From contig MOLU01000001.1 in the NCBI GenBank assembly GCA_003260325.1, positions 1 through 64,000 of the forward strand: a stretch of DNA of 64,000 bases, in the 5' to 3' direction. Under the pieces are notes generated by a model that made no database searches, was not told where the DNA came from, and saw nothing but the letters and a program-made list of their open reading frames with translations. The DNA is from Candidatus Gracilibacteria bacterium GN02-872 (GTDB lineage Bacteria > Patescibacteriota > Gracilibacteria > BD1-5 > UBA6164). This document shows, piece after piece, positions 9,298 to 19,786 of this stretch; position 1 is the first letter of the stretch; each line of letters opens with the position of its first letter. The position numbers and the translations under genes are program-made.

Positions 9298-9327
9298 AAA
9301 ATACTCTTAAATAAGAGTATTTTTTTA
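9298..9327 (-). terminator. Terminator of the 9325-9768 gene
   Basis: ATACTCTTATTTAAGAGTAT followed by T on the minus strand; the stop codon of the gene overlaps its 5' side. Confidence 0.8.
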
Positions 9328-9768
9328 TTGCTTAGTGCTTGTATCAGTCTTTTTATTTGTTCTTTCTGCTTTTCTTTGAGCTTTTTTAGCTTCATGTTCT
9401 TGAAGTAATTTTTGCTCTTCAGCTGTTAAGCTTTGTCCTGAACTTTGCTTATTTTTTATAGCTCTGATTGCCTTAATTTTGGCTTTTTTTTCTTCAGTTA
9501 GATTTTGCTTATGCAAAGCACCTTTCCCTCCTTTTTTATGTTTTTTTAATCCTGATATTTTAGCTTGTTCTTCAGTTGTAAGAGTTTCTCCTGCTCTTTT
9601 TTTCTTTAAAATATTTTTTTGCTCATCAGTCAAATTTTTTCTAATTTCTGTTTTTTTATTTTCAACTGAATTATTTTTTGTTGCAGTAGAATCAGCCGCA
9701 AAAGTTGGAGTCAGAGAACCTATAACCAAAGCACCAGTTAAAGCTCAAGCAATAATTTTTTTATTCAT
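9325..9768 (-). CDS. Small secreted Spy/CpxP-like protein, paralogue
   Basis: 147 residues. A signal peptide (MNKKIIAGALTGALVIGSL, cleavage after TFAA at about 25) is followed by a basic helical region with three copies of a motif like NLTDEQKNILKKKRAGETLT and SGQSLTAEEQKLLQEHE. Lys, Glu and Ala dominate; no cysteine. Glycine 8 is TGA, so the true start is upstream of the first in-frame ATG seen under the standard code. It resembles its neighbour at 8742-9212 in the G-Q/E-x-LT-x-EEQ unit and in promoter architecture. Likely a periplasmic stress protein; inference. Confidence 0.65.
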
Positions 9769-9793
9769 AACAATAAAAGTTAAAAATTAAAAT

Positions 9794-9853
9794 GTAAGAT
9801 TTTTTATCTTACACAAATATTATAACTTGAAATAATTAAGAAAAAAGTAAGAA
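9794..9853 (-). promoter_or_regulatory. Promoter, regulator box and 5' stem of the 9325-9768 gene
   Basis: On the minus strand TTCTTAC and TTCTTAA (9853-9847, 9842-9836) are 11 bases apart. After 11 bases TATAAT follows (9824-9819), then the inverted repeat GTAAGAT-N5-ATCTTAC (9812-9794) at the start of the transcript, as in the paralogue. Confidence 0.65.
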
Positions 9854-9856
9854 AAA

Positions 9857-9890
9857 ACTCCCTTTTTTAAAAAAAGGGAGAAATATTTTT
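9857..9890 (-). terminator. Terminator of the MacAB-like operon
   Basis: CTCCC-T7/A6-GGGAG hairpin with a T run on the minus strand directly after the permease stop. Confidence 0.75.
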
Positions 9891-11130
9891 ATTCAAAATG
9901 CAAAGCATCAATTGGTTTCAATCTAGCAGCTTTATAGGCTGGCATAATACCAAAAACTACTCAAATAGTAATAGATACAGCAATCGCAATAATTAAAACA
10001 TCCATATTTATAACTATTGCAAGTTCCGGTCAAAGTGGCTTATAAGTATCAACAAACCGGACAATTAAGTAAGACAATGCAATTGCTATTGTTGATCACA
10101 AAAATGTCAAAATAACTGACTCTATCAAAAATTGGAACAAAACACTGAAGTTTGAAGCTCAAATTGCTTTCCTGATTCATATTTCTCTTGTTCTTTCTGT
10201 AACTGAAACTAAAGTAATATTCATAATTCAGATTCATCAAACTATAAGAGAAATTGCTCAAATTCAAACTAAAAAATAAGTAAATTGTTTTGTAAATTGT
10301 TCTACTTGTTTCAACAAGTCCTTATTTGTACTAAGAGAATAATCAACATCTTCATAGTTTTCCAAAGCTGTTTTCTTAAACAAAAAATAATTTAAATCTT
10401 TTTTCAATTGATCTACTTGATCTTCAGTTTTAGAGTAAACTTCAAGTTTATTTCAATCATCTTTTCAGAAAAATTTTTTTGCAACAGTGTTTGGCATAAA
10501 TGCATAATTATCGTATTCAAATCATTTTTCTTCTAGAACTCATCATACAAAAAATATTTCTCATCAAATCGAAAGTTTTTGTCAAATAGGATTGTCGTTT
10601 CAAAAAACAGGTTTTACAAGCTTATTTCACAATATAATTACTTTTCTTTTTTCCTTGAAATCATCTTGTCAAAAATAACTTCAAAGTATAAGTTTAGCTC
10701 ATTTATCTTTAAAAAAATCTTGTGTAACTGGATTGAAACTAGAAATCTGATCAACTTTTTTTCACTTATAAATAGTTGGAGCATAAAATCAATTATATCC
10801 TAAAATAGCTTTACTAACATTTGGAACTTTTTGTTTTATTTCAGCTACAATCTCTTCAGTAAAAATATTTTTTCATTCTTTTTTAGTCCTCTGTGATTTT
10901 CATCATGATCAGTCCATTCATCACATTCAATCACGTCATTTCATAACATTTACAACATTTGCTGCAGCTCAAAGACTTTGTTTTATTTGAGCTTTTGTTC
11001 ATTCTCAAAATGAAAGCATCAAAACAAAAGATAAAATTCAAATAATGATTCATAAAGCTGACAAAAAAGATCTAAGTTTATTTGACTTTATAGATGAAAT
11101 AGCTTGTTTTATAAATAATAATATATTCAT
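9889..11130 (-). CDS. MacB-like ABC transporter permease (FtsX family)
   Basis: 413 residues. One N-terminal membrane helix (AISSIKSNKLRSFLSALGIIIG, about 9-35), a large periplasmic MacB_PCD domain (about 50-270), and three C-terminal helices with the hallmark VTERTREIGIRKAIGAS and the terminal AYKAARLKPIDAL. This is the typical permease half of MacB/LolCDE-type mechanotransmission transporters that work with an HlyD-family adaptor. It follows the ATPase gene by 14 bases, in an adaptor-ATPase-permease operon. Family-level assignment is firm; the exported substrate is unknown. Confidence 0.92.
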
Positions 11131-11144
11131 ATTTTTAAAAATTC

Positions 11145-11807
11145 TTAACAAATAACTTTTCAGTCTCTGACCAAAATCAACCTTTTTGTTCTATCTGCAA
11201 TTTCTTTTTCATGAGTAATAACGATAATTGTCTTCCCTTCAGCATTTAACTCATCAAATAAATTCATAACTTCTTGTGAAGTTTTTGAATCTAGAGCTCA
11301 AGTTGGTTCATCAGCTAAAATTATTTTTGGCTTTATAACTAGGGCTCTAGCAATTGCAACTCTTTGTTTTTGTCATCCTGACAACTCGTTTGGCATATTT
11401 CTCTCTTTTCACTCAAGTCAAACTCTTTTTATTGCAGAGATAGCTCTTTGATTTGCTTCGTGATTTCAAACTCATTGGTAAAGCAAAGGAAGTTTTACCT
11501 GTTCTAAAACATTTAACCTAGGAATCAAAGAATAGTTCTGAAAAACAAATCAAATATTTTCCCTTCTAATTAAACTTCTTTTTGTTTCTCTCATATTATC
11601 AACTCTTTGTCAGTCGATGCAATATTCTCAAGAATCAGAATTATCAAGCATTCAAATAATATTCATCAAGGTAGATTTTCAAGAACCTGAAGGTCACATA
11701 ATAGCGACATATTCTCACTCTTGTATTTCTAAATCTATTCAATTCAAAACTGTAAAAACATTATCTCAAGCTTTATAAGATTTTGTAATATTTTTCAGAC
11801 TTAACAT
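11145..11807 (-). CDS. MacB-like ABC transporter ATPase
   Basis: 220 residues, a complete nucleotide-binding domain. Walker A is MGPSGSGKSTLMN, the Q-loop NIGFVFQNYSLIPRL, the signature LSGGQKQRVAIARAL, Walker B KIILADEPTGALD and the switch IVITHEKE. It resembles the LolD/MacB ATPase clade, encoded separately from the permease. The first two residues of the signature and the Walker A glycines are partly TGA codons. It lies between the adaptor gene (25 bases upstream) and the permease gene. Confidence 0.95.
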
Positions 11808-11832
11808 ACTTTTTTCATTAAAAATCTAATTT

Positions 11833-14070
11833 TTACATTGGAGCTACCATTCATCAATCAGAAGGGGCTGTCATTGATCAGTCACTAGGAGCTCATCATT
11901 CCATTCAACCTGCTGCTCATCACATTCATCCAAATTGAGGATTATCATCTTTTATTTTTGAAGCATCATAATCGATTTCTAAGATCTTTTCTCATTCTTT
12001 TAATCAGCTTAAAATTTGATAATATTTTCAATCTGTGTATCAAACTTCTACATATTTTTTAACCTTTTTTCCTCATTCTATTGCTGTTACATATTTTCTA
12101 CCATCATCTTCACTATTTACTGCTGAAAATGGAACAGTCAAACTTTCTGGAATATTTCAAACCTTTAATTTAACTGTAGCTCTCATACCTGTGTAAAGTT
12201 GTAAATCACCATAATCTCAAATCAAAACTTTTGCTGAAAATTTTGAAATTCAAGTATTTTCATCAATTGTAGGAGTTGTATCTATCTCAGTAACTGTTCA
12301 TTTCAAAGGTTTGTCTGGATAAGTATCCAAAGTGATGTCAGCTGCCATATCTTTTTTTACCTTTACTATATCAGTTTGGTTTATACTAACCAAAATCTCA
12401 ATCATTTTTGGGTTTACAATTGAAATATGTTTATCACTGTTTTCAGTAAGTCTATCTCCAACTTGGTAATCAACTTTTGTTATAACTCAATCAAAAGGAG
12501 CTTGGATAACATAATCCTCTAATTGTTTTCTTGCATTTTCTAGATTCAATTCTGCTTGTTTTATAGCGTCCTTAGCTGAAAGATAATCATCATTTTTTGT
12601 ATAATTTTTTAGTTTTTGAATATCTTCTTCTAGTTTTTTCAGATTTATTTTTTCTTTTTCTACAGCAATTTCGGCTTCCCTATAAGCATCATTTAAGCTT
12701 TTTTTAAATTTTTCAAATTCTATTCTCTTTCATTCTAAACTTGTTTTTAATTCTTCCAAACCTAACACAAGTTTTCTTTGTGTTGCATCCAAAGTATTTG
12801 AAGAGAAATCTTTTTCATCACTTATTTTTTTGATTTCAAGTTCACTAGTTTCAAGAGCGACTCTAGCCTTTTCAAGCTCAGTTTCTAAATCTTTTCTGAC
12901 TTTTTCTGGACTATCGTAGTTTTTGAAATCATCAATTGTTGAAACAATTGAAGTCCTCATAGTTCAAGCTCTACTTAAACCTCCAGAAAACTTAGCTGAC
13001 CGTTCTGAAATATTAAATCAATCTGTAGGAAGAGAGTCAGTAAATCATTGTTGAACATAAGTAAGAGCCTGATAAATATTTTCATAAAATTCTTTTCATT
13101 CTTCAAGAGTTTTTATTATATTTTTTGTGTCTTCCTTTGAATTTATCTTTTTATATTGCTCTCTAAATTTCTCAAAAGATGGACCTGCTTTATAATAATA
13201 CTCTTTGATTTTTGATACTGTTAAGCTATTTTTAGCAGAATAATTATTTATATAAGGGAAACTACTTCTTGCTCAAATAAGCTCTCACATATCATCAAGA
13301 ACTCTTTCAAAATCTCTAACATCCTTTTCCAAATCATAATAAGTATTCTCAAGTTTTATTTTGTATTCATTTATTTTTTTCTCAACTCTAGATTCAAAAT
13401 TTGACTTGAAATCCTCATAATCTCTTTTTTGTTTTTCATAAGAAATATTTTTTTCACTTAAAGTATTTCAGCTATTTTTGTTGTCAAACTTAGAAATAGC
13501 CAAGTCTTTTTTTAATTTAGCTTGTTCTATAACATAATCATTATTTGCCTTTTCTAATTCATTCTCCTTTGTTTTTAGTTCTTGAGATTGTTTTTCTTTC
13601 AAAAAAACTAAGTCTTTTTCTTTTTGTTCTATTGTCAACTTACTAGCTTTTAAATCAAGTTCAGCCGTTCTAAGCTTAGTATCCTTCAAATCTTCAACTG
13701 TCTTATCCAAAGCTCTTTTTGCTTTATCTAAGTCTAAAACTGCTTTATCAACTTCAGATTGAGCTTTTGTAGATTCAATAGAAACTAAAACATCTCATTT
13801 CTTTACATTACTTCAAACTGAAACTTTTACATCAGTTATTTTTCAAGAAGAGTTGAATTTAAGCTTTTGTTCATTTTTTATTTTTGTGTTTCAAGTAAGC
13901 TCAATTTCAGAATTAAAAGATCTTTTTTGAACTGTTGTTTCATTAGTTCAAAACTGAGGAGTATCCATATTTACAGATCCTCAAAACAAAGAATCATAGT
14001 TTTTATAAACATAATATCCTCATCAAGCTACAACTAAAACAATGATAGGAATTACTATTTTTTTCTTCAT
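11833..14070 (-). CDS. HlyD/MacA-like adaptor with unusually long coiled coil
   Basis: 745 residues, about twice the usual MacA length. An N-terminal membrane anchor (residues 5-22) is followed by the first lipoyl half (KITDVKVSVGSNVKKWDVLV), about 440 residues of heptad-rich coiled coil in several segments (about 100-540), the second lipoyl half (YVIQAPFDGVITKVDYQVGD), a beta-barrel region and a membrane-proximal domain, then a Gly/Met/Pro/Ser-rich tail. It should bridge the MacB-like pump across a wide envelope. The long hairpin is notable because CPR bacteria lack a classical outer membrane and no TolC is near. First gene of the operon. Confidence 0.88.
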
Positions 14071-14332
14071 AAAACAAAATTTATCTAATTAAATATAAAA
14101 TTATTACTTTACGTGAATAATTCTAATACATCAAGTTGAAATTAACTTGAAATTTTTAAATTTTTCATAAAAATATCTCTTTTACTCTAGAAATAAAGGT
14201 TTCAACCCTATTACAAAATAATTATAATAAATTTTTTCAGAAAATAAATATTTTTTAAACAATTATTATAAAAAATTTTTACTTTAATTGCTTTTATGAT
14301 AAAATATTTAAAAATATAATTAAAAGGGAAAA

Positions 14333-15904
14333 ATGTATTATTTAAAACAAATTCACATTCAGAATTTTAGAAATATAGAATACCAAACTATTCAATTTTG
14401 AAAAAATAAAACTGTTTTTGTTTGAAAAAATGGAAGTTGAAAAACAGTTATTTTAAAAGCAATTGATAAACTTTTAAATGCAAAAAAAATAAAAGAAAAA
14501 GATTTTAGAAGAAAAGAAAAAAAAATTATTTTAGAAGCAATAGTTTCCCGCAATGAACAAGATTTAAAGATCAAAATAGAATCATATTTTGAAGATAATG
14601 AAATAATAAATAAAACAAATTTTGATGGAGAACTTCAAAAAGATTTTCTAGAAAAAACAAATGTAATTTACATTCCAAGTGATCGCGAAATAAATAAAGA
14701 TGATTCAAAAAATGGCTATATAAAGCTGATAGACCTAATAATCAGAAATAAAGAATTAAAAAATGAAAACATAAAAGACAACGAAATAATAAAAAATGCA
14801 AGAAAAAAACTTTCTAGCTGAAGAGCCAGAAAGTGAGCTACAAAAACAACTATTTTGATTTCACTTTTAAAACTTTATTTGTATTCTATTCAGAATTTGG
14901 AAACAAACTCTTTTACAATTTTTTTAATTGATCAACCAGAAAATTTTTTGCATCCACACGCAACAAAAATGATTGACAATATTTTACAATCGATTTGAGA
15001 GCAAGAAAACACAAAAGTTTGTTATGCAACACACTCTCCTGAACTTGTTTCAAACTTCAAAAAGTGAACTTATGAAATCGATAATATCGTCTTTGTAAAA
15101 GAAATAGATGGAAAATGTTTTACGAAAAGAGTTGACAACAGAAACTGAAGATTTAATAAAATAATGATAAGTTTGATTTTTAAAAATGCTTCTGTTTTCT
15201 TTTCTGATGCAGTTATTTTAGTTGAATGAGAAACCGAAAAAATCAGTGTTCCAAATATTTTTGAAAATTCTGATTTAAAAAAATATTGTTCTTTAAAATG
15301 TAAACACTTAACTCGTGAAGAGAAAGTAAATTATTTTAATCTAAATTATAAAAATATCAGTGTTGTAGATGTTTGATGAAAATGAGCACTTTCTGATTGG
15401 TTTGTGTTTGCTTCAGAATTATTTTGAAAAGAAAATGTAGTTGCAATGATAGACAGAGACGAAAACTTTTTTGCTGATAAACAAATGATTTTAAAAGCAA
15501 TTCGTCAAGTTTACAAAGTCCAAAAAGTTTATGAAAATGATTTTAGAAAATACAATTGGATAGTTTTGGATTGAGAATTTGAAAATTATTATAAAATCGA
15601 CGCAATAAGAAATTTCTTAATTGAAGCAATTGAGAGAAAAACTTTAGCTTCAACAATTTTTAGTGAAAATAAACTTGAACAAAATATTAAAAATCTTGAC
15701 CAAAATCTGAAAAGATTAAAACACGCAAAAAAGATTTCCACAGTTTACGAAAGTATTTTCAGTTCGTATTTTAGAAGATATTCAAAACCAACAATCGCTT
15801 TTAACTTATCAACTTGGCTTTGCGAAAATAATTGATACGATGAAGAATTATTAAAAATATTTTCCTTTATAATTGAAAAACTTGATAATAATGAAAAAAA
15901 CTAG
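14333..15904 (+). CDS. OLD-family ATPase with TOPRIM nuclease domain
   Basis: 523 residues. The N-terminal ATPase has Walker A GKNGSGKT (about residue 32), a signature-like LSSGRARKGA and Walker B IFLIDQPENFLHPH, followed by the ATHSPELVS switch. The C-terminal half has the TOPRIM pattern: AVILVEGETEK (catalytic Glu) and VVAMIDRDEN (the DxD). This ATPase-TOPRIM fusion is the OLD (overcoming lysogenisation defect) architecture, known in phage defence alone (class 1) or with a UvrD-like GajB partner (class 2, Gabija). No helicase neighbour is present, so class 1 is more likely. It has its own promoter region. A DNA repair role remains possible. Confidence 0.85.
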
Positions 15905-15921
15905 GTAATTCCTAGTTTTTT
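15895..15921. terminator. Bidirectional terminator that encodes both stop codons
   Basis: The palindrome CTAGGTAATTCCTAG, with A and T runs on either side, contains the TAG of the OLD gene (15902-15904) and the TAG of the convergent gene (15914-15912). Confidence 0.85.
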
Positions 15922-16391
15922 CATTTAAATGCGCTTTTTATTTGATCAAAAATACCTTTATCAAGTAAATTTAATTTTTCTAAAATTCTGTCTGTTTCAG
16001 CTTTTTGTTTCAATAAATCAACTTCACTTTCAGATTTAAATTTTTCAAAAAGAGCAGTTTGTTCTTTTGTAAAATTATCAAGTTTTGATTTATAATCATT
16101 TATAAATTCTTTTAAAATATCTTCCCTTTCATCATATAGTTTAGATTTCAAACCAAAAACTTCAGCCTCTAAATTGTCTATTTTTTTATTTTGAAAAACT
16201 CATTTTAGATCAAAAATTAAAAAAATAAGAACTAAATAAGCAACAAAAAATATAGAACTATAAAGCAAAGTTGGAGCTGTTATATCCATAAAATTAAAAA
16301 TATTTATAGTTTGAGATTCAGATAAAAGATCCAAATTAAAAACTCCCAAAGCTATATAAAGCACAACAGGCAATAAAAGTAAAATTATCAT
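15912..16391 (-). CDS. Small membrane protein with coiled-coil C-terminus
   Basis: 159 residues. Two hydrophobic helices (about residues 2-22 and 44-64) are joined by a short polar loop. They precede a charged, heptad-rich C-terminal region (about 70-150). With TGA as glycine the protein runs on past KSAFK to GKN and ends at TAG inside the shared terminator. No recognisable family. It is convergent with the OLD gene; a membrane partner of that protein is possible but nothing in the sequence shows it. Confidence 0.65.
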
Positions 16392-16563
16392 AACCCAATT
16401 TTTAAAAAATAATTTTTCAATAGAAAAATTCTAATAAAATAAATCAAAAAGTCAAAGTTTTTAAAAATTTATTTATTTTTTTGTCACTTTTTTAAAAAAA
16501 ATTTGTTTTAGCATATGAACAACTTAAAAATTGTTTCATATTTTAATAAATAATTTTTGGATT

Positions 16564-17400
16564 ATGAAAAAAAATATATTAAAAGTTGCCACAGCAATAA
16601 TCGTAGCAACAACTACATTTTGAATATTTTCAAATGTAAATGCTTCTGAACTAAACTTAGAAGTAAAAAAATATAAAACTGTCGAAGAATTTGAAAGAGC
16701 CGAGTGATGAATTTGTGAAGTTGCAACTGATGGTTGTAATACTATCACAATGAAAAATTGAAAAGCTGATGCTTCAACACTTATGGCCTGTGAAAACAAA
16801 AAAGAAGAGTATTCTTGCAAAAAGTATAAAGCAAAAGTAACTCACAAAGTTTATGACTCAAAGACAGAATTTGAAAATGCTGAATGAGCTATTTGTGAGG
16901 TTGCAACTGATGGTTGTAATACTCTTGGACTAAAAGATTGAAAAGTATTCTCAAGTACAACAAAACTTTGTCAAAATACAAAAAAAGAATTCACTTGTAC
17001 AAAATACATTTCTGAAAGTGATGATCTAAAAGATTTAGCTTGAAGTAGCAAAGTCTGTACAACTCAATATGATCCAGTTTGTGGAGTTGATTGAAAAACT
17101 TATTGAAATTCTTGTGATGCTTGAAATGTAGAAATAGCTTACAAATGAGAATGTGAAGCAAATAATATAAACCTTGATTCTAAAATAAAAACTAAAATAG
17201 ATAATGCCTTAGCAAATGTAAAGAAAAAACTTGAAAAATTAACAGCAAAAGAAAAAGAAGATAAATACAAAGCTATTGATAAAAATATTGAAGAATACTT
17301 AAAAAATTTATTAAAAAATAAAAATGTTAGAGATTTATCAGCAAAAGATACTTTAGAGTACAATATGCTTATGTACATAAAAACAAATATTAAAAAATAA
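16564..17400 (+). CDS. Secreted protein with Kazal-type inhibitor domain
   Basis: 278 residues. A signal peptide (about 1-27, ending NVNAS) is followed by two tandem cysteine-containing repeats with the shared core ICEVATDGCNT (about residues 40-85 and 95-140). Next comes a Kazal domain: [20 protein letters not shown], then a final cysteine in YKGEC (about 165-195). The spacing fits the non-classical bacterial Kazal fold, which inhibits serine proteases in its characterised members. The C-terminal 80 residues are a Lys/Glu-rich helical tail. Single-gene transcript with its own terminator. A role against host or prey proteases is inference. Confidence 0.8.
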
Positions 17401-17424
17401 AAGCAAAATTGCTTTTATTTTTTT
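17398..17424 (+). terminator. Terminator after the Kazal gene
   Basis: AAAAGCAAAATTGCTTTT followed by a T run; it overlaps the TAA. Confidence 0.8.
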
Positions 17425-17500
17425 TTGTAAAAATTTCGTAAAGTTTTTGGAATTTTTTTTAAAAAATATATAATTTTCTTTTAAAATTAAAAAAATATTT

Positions 17501-18172
17501 ATGAAATCTTTTTTAAAAACAAATGAACTAATCGAGGCACTAAACAATAGATATGCAGTAAAAAAATTTGAAAAAAGAAATTTATCTGAAACTGAAAAAA
17601 GTGAACTTGAAGACACAGTTAAAAGTATTTTACAATTAACTCCAACTTCTTTCTGATTACAAGCTTATAAATTTATAAATGTAAAAAACACAGAATTAAG
17701 AGAACAATTAAAAAAATATTCTTGGGATCAGTCTCAAATAACTGATTCTGATATACTTATAGTTTTTGCTGTCCCTACAAATTTTGATAGAAAATTTATA
17801 GAAAAACACACTGAAAATTTACAAAAAATCAGATGAATAACTGACGAGAAAAAAGCAAGTGTAACTGATTTTATAGTGTTTTCAACAATTGAAAATTGAA
17901 AAAGTATTTGATTAAATAATTTTGAAGATTGGCTTACTTATCAAGTTTATATAGCTCTTTGAAACTTGATGACTTGACTTGCTGTTTTGTGAATAGATGC
18001 TTGTCCAATTGAATGATTCTCAAACGAAAAATATGATGAATTATTAAATTTAAAAGAAAAAAATCTATCTTCAAAAGTAATTTTAGCAATTTGAAAAAGG
18101 TGAGCAGAAGACAAGTACCAAAATGAAAAAAAGGTAAGATTTCCAAAAGAAGAATTATTTATTGATTTATAA
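17501..18172 (+). CDS. Nitroreductase-family flavoprotein
   Basis: 223 residues, the usual NfsB-like length. The N-terminal ALNNRYAVKKFE is the R-R/K-Y-x-x-R-x-F motif that binds FMN phosphate; TPTSFGLQAYKFI is the second FMN contact, and GNLMTGLAVLGIDACPIEGF is the central helix. The C-terminus KVILAIGKRGAEDKYQ ends with conserved basic residues. Such enzymes use NAD(P)H to reduce nitro compounds, quinones or flavins in the cytoplasm. Monocistronic; its terminator also holds the stop of the convergent Nudix gene. Confidence 0.9.
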
Positions 18173-18200
18173 GGCATTACAAAGAAGTAATGCTTTTTTT
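18173..18200. terminator. Terminator after the nitroreductase gene
   Basis: GCATTAC/GTAATGC stem plus seven T on the plus strand. The Nudix gene ends inside it (TAA at 18179-18177). Confidence 0.85.
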
Positions 18201-18650
18201 AAAAATATTTTCAAAATCAGTTAAAAATCTATTTATTTCTATTTCTGAAAAATTACTATTTTTTAGTTCAGCTACAATATTTTCCTTTGAAACCCATTTA
18301 TAATCAGATAGTTCTTCTTTTTGTAAATTTATTTCTCCAAAAACATATTTCACCCAATAATTTTGTCTAGCTTGTCACCTAAATCACTTTTTCTCTTGAA
18401 ATTCTTTTCACCAATCATAAATAAAATACCAAGAAGATTTTCAGATTATTTCATAAACAAAACCTTCTCAAAGCTCTTCTTTTATTTCTCTTTTAAGAGT
18501 TTCTAATTCTGTTTCTCATTTTTTCATTCATCATTTTACAAAATCATACCTTTCCCCTTTTTCCATAGCTAATTTAACAAACAAAAAGTTAAAATCATCA
18601 TCTACAATTATAGCTCAAATTGAGGCTCTATAAGATTGTTCTGTATTCAT
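18177..18650 (-). CDS. Nudix hydrolase
   Basis: 157 residues. The Nudix box G(x5)E(x7)REIKEELGE is complete, beginning at GGMKKGETELETL (about residues 41-63), with its catalytic glutamates present. Two glycines of the box are TGA. Nudix enzymes hydrolyse nucleoside diphosphates linked to another group; the substrate cannot be told from sequence. The C-terminal half (YWVKYVFGEI, SDYKWVSKENI) is the usual beta-sandwich completion. The last codons overlap the terminator of the convergent gene. Confidence 0.9.
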
Positions 18651-18756
18651 AGTGAAATTCAGTTAAAAAATATAAAGAAAAAAGCAAGTTTTAAAAAACT
18701 TGCTTTTTTCCTATTTTATTTATTAATTTTTTTAAACTTATGAAAAAGCTTATAAA

Positions 18757-18832
18757 TGGTGGGTCATCCGGGATTCGAACCCAGGACCTTCTCCTTAAAA
18801 GGGAGCTGCTCTACCTGCTGAGCTAATAACCC
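18757..18832 (-). tRNA. tRNA-Lys (anticodon TTT), CCA encoded
   Basis: Reading the minus strand, the acceptor GGGTTAT pairs with ATGACCC; the D arm is GCTC-AGCAGGTA-GAGC; the anticodon loop is CTTTTAA with TTT at 34-36; the T arm is CTGGG-TTCGAAT-CCCGG. Discriminator A and a genomic CCA follow. The top pair of the anticodon stem (27-43) is a G-A mismatch. In this recoded genome the notable missing tRNA, tRNA-Gly(TCA), is not in the window. Confidence 0.95.
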
Positions 18833-18918
18833 ATTTGCAAAAGCTTTTACTAAAAGCCCTCACATTGTATTATTTTTTTTCAGAATTGCAAATTTTTTTT
18901 TGACTTTTTTTATTTTTA

Positions 18919-19785
18919 TTATATTTTCCTCTTTGGAATCAATTTTTCTCAGTCATAAAAGACAATATTTGTAACATTCTTTTTATCGAAAACAAATATT
19001 TCTTCATTTTTTTTCAAATCAAAATTTCAAAAAACGCAAAGTCAATTATTAAGTTTTTTTAGAATTTCTTCTTCCAAAGTGATAAATTGCCTATTTTTAA
19101 AAATATTTTTCAAATCAAGTTTCTTTGTAAAATCAAAATATTCCAAATCTTGTCAAAGAGAAATATCCAAACTTCAGACACTAGTTCTTCTCAACTTAGT
19201 CACATAAGCTCAGCTTCAAATTATTTTTCAGAAATCATTTGCTATCGAGCGAATATAAGTTCCAGCTGAAACTTTTACTCTAAATAAAGCCCTTGGATAA
19301 AAGAATTCTAATAACTCAATTTCAAAAATATTGCAAATCCTAGGTTTTAATTCGAATTCTTCTCAAGATTTCACCTTTTCCAAAGCTTTTTTTCAATTTA
19401 TTTTCAAAGCAGAATATTTTGGTGGAACTTGGCTTATTTCTCAAGAAAAATTATTTCTCAAAATTTCTGAAATTTTTTCCTTTGTTATTTCTCAAGAAAA
19501 ATATTTTTTCTCTTCTTCGCTTAAATATCGAACTTCTGTTCACAAATCATAAGAATCTGAAACTCAATCAAAACTTATTTCAAATTCATAAGTTTTATTA
19601 TCTTTTTCAAAAAAAGGAATCAGTTTCGTATAATTTCACGTCGCAATTAAAAGTCCTCAAGTAGCAAGAGGATCAAGAGTTCAAGTATGTCAAATCCTTT
19701 TAATATTTAGTTTTTTCCTCAAAATTCTTATCACATCAAAACTTGTGATACCTAAAGGCTTGTCTATCAAGTAAAAAGCATTCAT
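18919..19785 (-). CDS. truB: tRNA pseudouridine(55) synthase
   Basis: 288 residues. TruB converts U55 of the T loop to pseudouridine. The N-terminus FYLIDKPLGITSFDVI, the catalytic HTGTLDPLATGGL with its aspartate (about residue 40), the PPKYSALKINGKKA segment and the RVKVSAGTYIRSIANDFG motif are all present. The C-terminal PUA-like part is short. It follows the signal peptidase gene by one base, so they are coupled, and precedes the tRNA-Lys gene on the same strand. Confidence 0.95.
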
Positions 19786-19786
19786 T

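Noticed and set aside
18757..18832. Suppressor-type or Gly tRNA that could read UGA
   Set aside because: The anticodon is TTT (Lys); the tRNA for UGA must lie elsewhere in the genome.
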